Positions 55,483 to 64,000 of a stretch of DNA of 64,000 nucleotides are shown in pieces. Within the stretch, counting starts at the first letter, position 1; the number at the start of each line of letters is the position of its first letter. The position numbers were made by a program, and so were the translations under genes. The stretch comes from Panicum virgatum. Its lineage: Eukaryota; Streptophyta; Magnoliopsida; Poales; Poaceae. The stretch spans positions 41,846,470 through 41,910,469 of the forward strand of contig NC_053146.1 in NCBI RefSeq assembly GCF_016808335.1. The letters are read 5' to 3'. The notes under the pieces are model-generated. The model searched no databases, had not been told where the DNA came from, and was given only the letters and a program-made list of their open reading frames with translations.

Positions 55483-58400
55483 ATGGCCTGCTCAGGCAGT
55501 TGGCCACTCATCAACTATTTGGTTCCGAATGATAATGGAATTATAGAAGCGGCCAGCCCGTGCGGTTGGCCAAATAATTTTTCTTGTTATCTCCCTGTGT
55601 TTGCCGCCGATCTTGTCGATAACGAAGATTCGCCTGCGTTCGCAGCTGGTTTCTCAGACGACGGCAAACTGGGATACGGGTTCACGTCAGCTGACGATTT
55701 GGAAGAGGTTGACAACGGTCCTGGGGATAAGCCACGGCTGACATTTATCAGCAAGAAGTTAGATCCGGCCTTGCGTGAGGAGATGATTGCACTGCTGAAA
55801 GAGTACCGGGATTGTTTCGCATGGGACTACACTGAGATGCCCGGTCTGGACAGAAGCATCGTTGAGCATCGGCTCCCGCTCAAGAAGGGGTTTCGGCTGT
55901 TTCCGCAACGAGCACGCCAAATGAAGGCCGAAGTCCTAGAGGAAGTCAAGAAAGAGGTGGAGAAGATGTTGGATGCTGGGTTCATCAGGCCGTGCCGGTA
56001 TGCAGAATGGATCTCTAGTGTGGTACCGGTACAAAAGAAGGATGCCCGATGACGTGTCTGCGTCGATTTTAGAGATCTCAACAGAGCAACGCCAAAGGAA
56101 GAATACCCGATGCCTGTTGCAGAAACATTGATCAACGCAGCTGCTGGCCACAAAATGATGAGTTTTATGGACGATAATGCCGGCTATAACCAGATCTTCA
56201 TGGCCCCAGAAGACGTGAACAAGACCGCGTTTAGAGTACTAGGCGCGGTCGGTTTGTTCGAATATTTGGTTATGACTTTTGGACTGAAAAATGCCGGTGC
56301 AACGTACCAACGTGCCATGAATTATATTTTTCATGATCTCATCGACAAACTGGTAGAAATTTATATTGATGATGTCGTGGTCAAATCCAAATCAGCTGGG
56401 GGGCATCTAGAAGATCCGCGTCAAGTTTTGGAGCGGACTCGAAGGTTTGGGCTCAAGATGAACCCAAAGAAGTGTGCTTTCGGCGCATCGACCGGTCAAT
56501 TTCTGGGATTCCTGGTGCATGAACGGGGAATCGAGATCGGCCTAAAGAGTCAAGAAGCTGTGAAAACGATGAAGCCACCTACTACGAAGAAAGAATTGCA
56601 GAAGCTCATCGGTAAAATTAATTTTGTTGGACGATTTATTTCTAATCTGTCTGGGCGCATCGAACCGTTCATGGGTTTAGTGAAGATCAAATCTGATGAT
56701 GAGTTTCGCTGGGGGGCAGAATAGCAGCAAGCTTTTGATGAAATCAAGGAATATTTGTCGAAGCCTCCAGTGTTGGTTTCTCCTCACCAAGATAGGCCGT
56801 TCTATGTGTACCTATCCGTGGGTGACACTTCCATTGCTTCGGTGTTAGTCCAGAAGCACGACGGCCAGGAGAGGGTGGTTTTCTACCTCAGCAGACGCAT
56901 GTTAGATGCCAAGACCAGGTATCCTGAAATTGAGAAGCTTTGCCTTTGCTTATACTTTACATGTACAAAGCTTCGCCATATTTTGCTCTCGGCGGAAACA
57001 ATTGTCATATGCAAATCGGATGTCATAAAGCACATACTGTCGGCTCCTGTCCTGAAAGGCCGGCTTGGAAAATGGATGTTTGCATTGTCAGAGTTCGATA
57101 TTTGGTATCAACCTGCAAAAGCAGTCAAAGGACAGGCACTAGCGGATCTTGTTGCAGACAGGATCAGCACTGATATTGCTGCATTATTTATTCGTGCTTG
57201 GGCTATGTTCTTTGACGGATCGGCTTGTGATGATGGGTGCGGTGTGGGAATTCTGTTGGTATCGCCTCGAGGGGTGACTTACTCTTTTTCCATCAGGATG
57301 ACTGCCCCATGCACCAATAATTTGGTGGAATATGAAGCCGTTCGCAAAGGGATGGAACTGCTCCTCGAAGCTGGTGCAGAAGCAGTGGAAATTTTTGGAG
57401 ATTCAAAGCTGGTGATTTCTCAGCTCACGGAAGAATATAGATGTGAGAGCGAGGCTCTTTTTCCGATATGGATGCAGTGCCGTGAGTTGATGTCGCAATT
57501 CAGGTATATCAATTTCCACTGGATATGCAGAACTCTGAATAATGAAGCCAATGATTTGGCACAGATGGCTTCTGGCTACAAGGAGACAGCCGATGGAGTC
57601 GATGTAGAGGTTCAGTTTCTAGAACCCGGAGATTGGAGAGCCGATATCTTCAATTACTTGAAGGATTCGGCTCGGGGGGCACCCAGAAGGACAAGACTCA
57701 AGGCTATGAAGTATGTCCTGATAGGGGATGACATGTTCTACAGTTCCTTGGAAGGACTGCTACTTAAATATCTGGGACCTTCAGAGTCGAATTGGCTCTT
57801 GCATGAGGTTCATGAAGGAACCTGCGGTACTCACCAATCGGCTCATAAGATGAAGTGGCTGATAAGGCGATCGGGTTATTACTGGCCCACCATGCTTGAA
57901 GATTGCTTCAAATATTATAAAGGATGTCAGGCATGTCAGAGGTTTGGCAAAATTCAGATAGTGCCAGCATCAGTAATGAATCCTATCATCAAACCGTGGC
58001 CATTCAGAGGTTGGGCCATGGACATGATTGGTCAGATCAACCCGTCGTCTAGCAAGGGTCACCAATGGGTCTTAGCTGCTACAGATTATTTCACAAAATG
58101 GGTAGAGGCAGTGCCCATGAGGTCAGTAGCGTCAAAAGATGTGATCAGCTTTGTCAAAGAGCACATTATTCACAGATTTGGGATCCCTCAGACCATTACG
58201 ACCGATGGAGGATCAGTCTTTATATCAGAGGTGTTCAGGAAGTTTGCCGATGACATGGGAATTAAGCTGATCAGATCATCTCTATATTATGCCCAAGCTA
58301 ATGGACAGGCTGAAGCATCCAACCAGAGCCTCATCAAGCTCATAAAGAGAAAGATCGATGAATATCCTAGGCGCTGGCATGAGGTGTTGTCAGAAGCTTT

Positions 58401-58890
58401 GTGGGCATATCGTATTTCATGTCATGGGTCCACCAAGACATCGCCGTACCATTTAGTATACGGCCAAGACACTGTGTTACCATGGGAGATCACGGACGGA
58501 TCAAGGCGTGTTGAGTTTCAGAATGATCAATCTGCTGAACAGTATGCAGCCTTGATGAACGATAATGTGGAGGACCTGACAGAGCTAAGGCTTTGGTCAC
58601 TGGAGAAGATCAAGGAAAATAAGGCTAAAGTTGCTCGTGCGTACAACAAGAAAGTCAAGCCAAAGAATTTCCAGGTTGGAGACTTGGTTTGGGAGGCAGT
58701 TTTACCATTGGGAACTAAAGATAGAAAATATGGCAAGTGGTCTCCAACTTGGCACGGGCCGTACAAGGTTGATCAGGTTTTGCCTGGGAATGCATACATG
58801 CTCGAGGAATTGGACGGTGTCAAGTTTCCTGTTGCTGTCAATGGTCAACACCTCAAGAAGTATTTCCCGAGCATGTGGGAAGGCGAGTAA
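55483..58890 (+). pseudogene. RT-RNase H-integrase of element C, two in-frame stops
   Basis: One frame with TGA at 56050-56052 (before RVCVDFRDLN) and TAG at 56722-56724. RT: EHRLPLKKGFRLFPQRARQM, VCVDFRDLNRATPKEEYPMP, FMDDNAGYNQI, GLKNAGATYQRAMN and the active site EIYIDDVVVKSKS. RNase H: MFFDGSACDDGCGVGILLVS, EYEAVRKGMELLL, FGDSKLVISQL. Integrase: a zinc region HEVHEGTCGTHQSAHKMKWL...CQACQRFG, then WAMDMIGQINPSS, TITTDGGSVF and GQAEASNQSL (D, D, E). The end, RKYGKWSPTWHGPYKV, is the C-terminal SH3-like part. The second stop fits CAG to TAG, the first TGG to TGA. All catalytic residues of RT, RNase H and integrase are present. Confidence 0.92.
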
Positions 58891-58924
58891 CAAGAGCCGA
58901 TGAGATCCATCTGGCTCTACCGAG

Positions 58925-59080
58925 AAAGGACAACACGTTGAGTTGGCCAGCAAAAAAAAAGAAGAGAGATAGGCCAACACGTTGAGTTGGCCAGTAAAAA
59001 AAAGAGAAAGGCCAACACGTTGAGTTGGCCAGTAAAAAAAAAGAAAGAGAAGGGGCCATCACGTTGAGTTGGCTAGTAAA
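58925..59080. repeat. Four-unit hairpin repeat between pol and the antisense genes of element C
   Basis: Cores (G)GCCAACACGTTGAGTTGGCC lie at about 58928, 58972, 59010 and 59054, each followed by AG(C/T)AAAAA and a purine-rich spacer, period 38-44 bp. Each core is an imperfect palindrome (GCCAAC...GTTGGC). It sits 35 bp after the integrase stop and about 110 bp before the 3' end of the antisense gene. Confidence 0.8.
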
Positions 59081-59191
59081 AATGCATATGAGAAACGAGA
59101 CAGCCGATGTGTAACCATCGACTTAAGGTGTTTTTAAATGAGTACAAGTTTCAGGTTTTACAGGCAACATCAAATGTTCTGAATGGTTCTA

Positions 59192-62100
59192 CTAGTTCAG
59201 AAATCTTTCTATGGCATGGATGGCTTCTGCACGTACAACGTCAGCTCTTGCAATTATTTCTTCGTCTTCCTTGTCATCGCCTGATACTATCTGTCGACTC
59301 AAGGTGTTTATCTCTGCAAACTCTGCCCGTATCTGTTCAGTCATTTCTTGGGCTTCCTGTTTAGAGTTTGCGATCGAAGCTTTCTCCTCTTGGATTAGTC
59401 TTTGGGTATTGCGGACCTTTTCTTCAAGTTCCATCAGTTCCCTTTCCAAGAGGTTGAGTCGTTTTGTGCTTTCGGAGATATCAGCTTTAGCGTCCAGAGT
59501 TGCTTTCTTTTTGTTGAGGGCTTTGCACTTTTGAGCTATGTCAGTTTTCAGAGAGACTTGAGAACGATGTGCTTCTATTCTTTGTTGAGCTGCCTTCACC
59601 TCTGCTCGGAAGAAAAGGAGATGGCCGGCTGTAACACCCGGTTTATAAAAGGACATAAACCGAGCAATCATATACGTACCAGGATCAAGTCACACGTATA
59701 TACAATAGAATGAACAGTATATCACAGCACATATCACGTAAAAGATATAATAAAGCGAATACGAATGTTATTTATTACATTAATGACAAAAATGTCTGAT
59801 ACAGCGGAAGCGAAGTACAAATACGATGAAAACTCTCCGAAACTGAGCAGGGCGCCACAGGGACGTCGACTAGGAGACGAACGCCTACGATAAAGTTTTA
59901 AATACTTGAGGAACAAAAATTAGATTAAATGCCATTCTAAACACAATAAACCTTAGAAATTTAAATAAAGCCAATTAAATTTATTAATAAATGCTGGAAT
60001 TTAAATTAGGGTGTTACACCGGCTGGCCAAAGTTTGACTTGAAGTGATTCTGGAAGCTGGGTTTCTATCTGCTCAAGAATTTCTTTTATGTTGCTGGAAT
60101 CATCAACCAGAGCAGTAATCGGAGCAGATAGTAGATCCTTGATGAGTTGAAGCTGATGTGCCAAATTAGCCGATTGATGCAAAGATGGTGTTTCTGCTCC
60201 AGGGACAGTCAGACCCATTGATGCCGGGTCAAAGGAAAGCAAACCTAAAATATCAAAGTTCTATGGACATATCTGGGGTTAGAGCAAGATGCATTCATGA
60301 AGCTATCGGCTGGTTCAGAATTGGTTTGGCAATGTTACCTATTCTGAAGAAGAAGTGTTGGGCGGTTCAAGAGTAATCGTCCTGTTAGAGCTTGTGTTGA
60401 CAACAAGAACATCGACTGTATCAGCTTGTTCCTTGTTTGTCTCCATCAGTGCATTAAGAGTTGCAGTCACCTCATGTTGTACTGGGTTTTCTACATTGGA
60501 GGTGTCTTCAGCAGCGTCCTGGAAGTAGAATTACAGTCAACCAGAGTACATATGTGTGCAATAAAGAAGAAGTTTTAGAAGATGAGTTACCTGGTTGGTG
60601 TTGGACTCTGATGGACTCGGGGAAGCTGGTGCTTGTTTGTTGATGACTCGTCTAGTGATCATCTTCCTTTTCTTGGTCAAGACTCAGGGGGCAACGCTTG
60701 CAGAAGCTTGTCTTCATTTGGAAGCTGACTCAAGTAAGTCTGGCTGAATGGTCATTATCACTTTCTTCATTGTTGGTGATCCCTTGCAGAAGAGTACATC
60801 AGGGGCAGTTGGAAGAAAGTGGAATGGCTCCCCGTTGCTGGTCATAGGTGCTGGACCATCTTGTTGCTGCCGACGAGGTGAGCAAGATCAGCCAAGAGAA
60901 AGGGACAGAAGACTTGGAAGGAGTAAAGTGCACAGATTCAGTACCTCTTCCTCGGGGATTACATATTCAGGATCAATCTGCTGCAGTCGAGGACCTAGAG
61001 CTCTCCTAAATACATGTGTTTTCCACATTCCCCACCATGTGCTGAAGCCGATTGATGAGGGGGTGAAGGACAGATCGGCTGGTATTGGAATGTGGAGATC
61101 ATCGAACATGCTATGACATCTTGAGCTGGTGAGACCATCAGGCAGATCGGCTCTGCTCTCCACCAAGTGGTGAATATGGAAGTGGGGAGGGACCTGTCCT
61201 AGGCTAAATTGCCGAGCTGCTATGACTGGTTGGTAAGATTCATAACCTGGCTTGATAATTCTATTAGAGGTACTCATGCCAATAGGGAGGAAGCCAGGTC
61301 GAATCATCAAAGAATACAGATGCCGATTGCTGTCGTCATCGGCAAAGTTATCTAATCTGAAGGCAGTTGGGTTCTCAAAAGATTCAGATTCAATGAATGG
61401 GAAATAAAGGGGATTCTCTAAGCCTTTGTAGAAGACTCTGAACCAGTTTGCTGCATCTGCTGAATTCAGTTTACTGCCAGAAAGACTGAATAAAGCTTGG
61501 CCATAGCTAATACATCTAATTGGTTTGCCACTCATCAGGAAAAGAGTTCTTGGTTAGGCCTTGGAAGTTTGGGATATGGTGCTGAAAGTACAGTTGTGCC
61601 CACAACTGAATAAACCACCAAGGGCCTCCAGTTCTCAGTTTCTTTCGGTTAAGCAGGTTAGATGTCATCAAATGGAGATATCTGTATGTTTCTCCAAGGA
61701 AAAGTTTGCCTAGGCCGGTGTGATTGCCATGGGCCAGGTGATAGGCCAATGGAAGATAGTTCTTAGTTGGAGCTAAAAAAGGACCACAGAAGATGAAGTG
61801 CTCTAGCCAAAGATTTAAGAAGGCTGTGTGTTCCTTCTCAGTCACTGGACCTTTTGTTTTCATGTGCTGATTCATGTAAGTGCCCCAGTTTGTGCAGTTT
61901 ACCTTGGAAAAAAGTTTGAAGGGGACTTCTGCCATTTTGTGGGCAGCAGGATTAGGAGATCCGATGTCAAGGCCAGTGATCATGGTGACATCTAGCAGAG
62001 TGGGAGTCATGGGTCCATGACCAAAGAGGAAATAGTTCAGTGCATCAGACCAAAAATAGCCGATGGTTTTCAGAAGATTTTCATCTTTGTCGAGTGGAGA

Positions 62101-62543
62101 CAGTGATAAGCTAAGTGCATCGGCTATGTGCAAATCCTGCCACAAGGGCATATAAGTTTTTGCTACTCTGCTGTACCATGTAATCCAGCTCTTAGGGGGA
62201 TTAGGCCAGGCTCTCAAGCAGTCGGCCCAGAGGTTCAGATCGATGTTTTGACTCACAAAAGGGATCCTATTTGCTTCACAAGAAATCAAATCTATGAGAT
62301 TTTCATAGGTTCGTGGGCCAAGACATAAAGATTTTGGATTGGAGGGATGCGGCAAAAGGATGTCTGACACCTGAAGTTCAGAAATTCAGAAGTATGCATA
62401 TGGTGTCATATTTCAGAGTTTAGTGTTTCAGAGGCTTAGTAAGTTGAGGAAAACTGAAGGTTTAGGCCGAATATTACCTTCAGGCCGCAGATTGCCGCAT
62501 CACCGGTTGCAGAGTTTATCGTCTGAGCTGCAGAATCTGCCAT
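59192..62543 (-). pseudogene. Antisense multi-exon plant-mobile-domain gene of element C
   Basis: Exon 1 (62478-62543, MADSAAQTINSATGDAAICG...) ends at a GTAAT donor; exon 2 starts at 62370 after a CTTCAG acceptor, in phase. Exon 2 has the plant mobile domain: GPMTPTLLDVTMITGLDIGS, HTAFLNLWLEHFIFC, LYFQHHIPNFQGLTKNSFPD. A frameshift near 61530 moves on to CISYGQALFSLSGSKLN (to 60945); further introns lie at 60867-60944 and 60519-60590, with stops in the exon at 60591-60866. The last exons (60243 down to 59192) hold LSFDPASMGLTVPGAE and a long coiled coil (LNLLERELMELEEKVRNTQR...). A 389-bp insertion splits this coiled-coil exon. Opposite to gag-pol. Function unknown; plant mobile domain proteins (MAIL1/MAIN family) act in genome defence. 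Confidence 0.82.
59630..60018. mobile_element. 389-bp TRIM or small solo-LTR insertion in the antisense gene
   Basis: Perfect terminal 10-bp inverted repeat TGTAACACCC...GGGTGTTACA and a 5-bp target duplication CCGGC (59625-59629 and 60019-60023). TG...CA ends suggest LTR-type; no PBS or coding frame was found inside. Removing the insert and one target copy leaves the antisense coding frame continuous across the site (WPAG side and HLLFFRAEV side). Confidence 0.85.
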
Positions 62544-62732
62544 GGTTCAGATCCGTTGACTTGGGGTTCTGATTCGAATTCTGGATGCTTGGAGAAGTTC
62601 TTGCTCGAATTTGTAGAGCTGGGTTTTCGAATTACGCTCGAATTTGAGAGTTTGTCGAGTTCGGTTCAAGGTGGAAGTGATACTCTACTCTTGTGCGGGT
62701 TGCTTCTAGTTTGAATTTCGTCAGCTCTTGGA

Positions 62733-62740
62733 TATTTATA
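62733..62740 (-). promoter_or_regulatory. TATA box of the antisense plant-mobile-domain gene
   Basis: On the minus strand TATAAATA in CTTCTATAAATATCC, 190 bp upstream of the ATG at 62543. There is no LTR of that orientation nearby, so this is a separate internal promoter. Confidence 0.6.
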
Positions 62741-62919
62741 GAAGCCTGATGCGTTGCCATCCGCTTTTTGGAAAGTAAGCGGACACACAAAATTGGAGGA
62801 AATTCGATTTCATTAATAAGAGATCATTACAAGGAAAGCCGATTGTTACAAAGGAATTAATCCTTCGGCTTTGTGATCCTACCCCTACGATGCTACCTAC
62901 TGCTATTGCTTGTAGGTAC

Positions 62920-63480
62920 CTAGTACCTACGGCGTTTGGGGCTTCGGGCCGGCGCATCCCCGCTGCCGTCGTTGTCGCTGTCATCATCGTCGTCATCGTC
63001 GCTGCTGAAGGCGCTGCTGCCGCCTTCAGACCCGGAGTCGCTCTAGCCGTCGCCGCCGCCGCTGTTCTCTTCCTCGCTGTCCTCCTCGGAGGACCCGAGG
63101 AACCGAAAGGGCTTTCCGCCCATCGGCTCGTCGTCGTCGGTGGGGGAGTCGATCTCCTTTTCCGAGGAGGAGTCGACTCCGTCCGAAGAGGGGTCTTTCT
63201 CCTCGCCACTCTCCGACTCCTCCTGGAACAGGAGCCGGAGGTCTTCTCCCTCAGTCATGGGCTCATCCTCTTCGGAGGCGACCCCAAAGTCGAACTCCTC
63301 TGCATCCCAGTGCAGAGGAGCCAGTGCCTCGTAGGCTGCTGTTGGGTCCCATTCGGGGGTCGGCTCTCGGCTCTCTAAGATAGGATCAATGGAGGAGGCG
63401 GAAAGGGAAGAAGAGGAAGAGGGAGAAGAAGAAGAGGAATCTCCAAAGGAGTTGGAGCCAGAGGAAGAAGAGATCGCCAT
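62920..63480 (-). pseudogene. Second antisense gene of element C: Ser/acid-rich protein with a basic tail
   Basis: ATG at 63480. The frame stays open through a Ser-rich start (MAISSSSGSNSFGDSSSSS), an acidic middle (EEDEPMTEGEDLRLL, EKDPSSDGVDSSSEKEIDSP) and RFLGSSEEDSEEENSG to a TAG at 63043-63045. Beyond that stop the same frame runs on (SDSGSEGGSSAF, an Asp run, GDAPARSPKRRRY) to a TAG at 62920. SPKRRRY resembles a nuclear-localisation end, suggesting a nuclear protein, but no family was recognised. The inner stop could be one transition from CAG. Confidence 0.55.
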
Positions 63481-63563
63481 GGCTAGAGGATTGGGGTTTT
63501 CTGCGCTACTGGCTTTGGGAGGAAGAAGGAGTTTTGCCGTGAAGAAGAGCCGATTCGGGGTGA

Positions 63564-63573
63564 GATTAAATAG
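63564..63573 (-). promoter_or_regulatory. TATA-like motif upstream of the Ser/acid-rich antisense gene
   Basis: On the minus strand CTATTTAATC, 84-93 bp upstream of the ATG at 63480. It is a weaker TATA match than at 62733 but sits at a plausible distance. Confidence 0.4.
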
Positions 63574-63722
63574 TGAAAAGATGGAAGTCGGATCGGCAGT
63601 TTCACATTCTACGAGGAGCCAGTTGCAGAGACGTTGCGTCTTCCTTGGTGGTTGCAGCGTGTTTAATGAACATTAACGGGAAGATGAAGCGACGGAGTGG
63701 TTTTGGAACTATCATTCCCAAA

Positions 63723-63736
63723 ACCAGGGGGGCATG
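63723..63736 (+). other. Polypurine tract of element C
   Basis: ACCAGGGGGGCATG directly before the 3' LTR start TGTTATCG. The second-strand priming site. Confidence 0.7.
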
Positions 63737-64000
63737 TGTTATCGCCATAATTTAACAGGATTAATTTATGGGCCGAAAAGCAAGTTGGGCTTAAAGCAGG
63801 AGATTGAAGAGGGCTTGTAAATCGGCTCCTGCGTGAGCATCTGGGCCACATGGGCCATGTATCCTTAGATTTAGTTTAAGATTAGAGATAGAGTCCGATC
63901 GGGACATGATTAGTTTAGATTGTTTCCCAAGTCTCCGGACTATAAATATGTACCCTATGTTATTCATGAAAAGAGAGCGTCATCACGTCTCGCAAACAAC
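63737..64000 (+). repeat. 3' LTR of element C, truncated by the window end
   Basis: Matches 50977-51240 with four differences (A/G, A/T, T/G, T/G by eye), starting TGTTATCGCCATAATTTAAC. Confidence 0.92.

Larger units (their letters stand above)
50977..64000 (+). mobile_element. Element C: Tat-type Gypsy retrotransposon with antisense genes (runs off the window)
   Basis: 5' LTR 50977-52193, PBS 52199, gag 52246 onward, protease, RT, RNase H and integrase to 58890, a hairpin-repeat array, two antisense genes, polypurine tract and the first 264 bp of the 3' LTR (63737 onward). The full length would be about 14 kb. Over the 264 bp visible in both LTRs I count 4 differences, so it is young compared with elements around it, and it is nested in element B (target copy GGTTC at 50972-50976). 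Confidence 0.92.

Overview
The window is plant nuclear DNA, almost certainly from a grass. The genes have very GC-rich 5' coding regions. The kinase gene has plant GT-AG introns. Stowaway- and Tourist-type MITEs are abundant, and the intergenic space is packed with nested Copia (SIRE, Tork and Ale types) and Tat-type Gypsy LTR retrotransposons with plant primer-binding sites. A panicoid grass is my best guess; the species cannot be fixed from the sequence alone. No rRNA, tRNA, CRISPR array or bacterial-style operon was seen.

Layout. (1) 1-3520: 5' part of a minus-strand SIRE-type Copia element (intact gag running off the window edge, PBS, 1.65-kb LTR). It is inserted into (2) a decayed plus-strand Copia pol with its 3' LTR (3521-about 6118). 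(3) 6732-35095 is the gene-bearing island. It holds two copies of a trichome-birefringence-like (TBL) wall O-acetyltransferase gene (7182-8651 and 23356-24663), both damaged and separated by a 10.5-kb Tork-type Copia element (11187-21710) that itself carries a 3.5-kb solo-LTR-like insertion. It also holds a 2H-phosphoesterase-like gene (26956-27705, minus), an unrecognised GC-rich fragment (28840-29215, minus) and a six-exon receptor-like cytoplasmic kinase of the PBL28 type (30948-33022, minus). MITEs, several nested inside each other, lie between them. (4) 35745-64000 is a stack of LTR elements. Tat-type element D (minus) is split by element A (minus). A is split by a 4-kb non-autonomous element E and by element B (plus). 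B is split by element C (plus, about 14 kb, running off the right edge).

The most interesting system is in the Tat-type elements D, A and C. Each carries, on the strand opposite to its gag-pol, a gene between pol and the 3' LTR with a TATA box of its own 140-235 bp upstream of its ATG. The protein has a plant-mobile-domain or 'putative gypsy type transposon' region; in A and C it is followed by a coiled-coil tail and the gene is clearly multi-exon. Element C has a second antisense gene encoding a Ser/acid-rich protein with a basic tail. All copies here are damaged, but the architecture repeats in three elements.

Host functions are ordinary: wall polysaccharide acetylation (TBL), a kinase signalling gene and a small phosphoesterase-like gene. 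Only the kinase and the 2H gene look intact. TBL copy 1 has a 19-bp tandem duplication that separates its membrane anchor from its catalytic domain; TBL copy 2 has an in-frame stop and lacks the catalytic Asp-His end.
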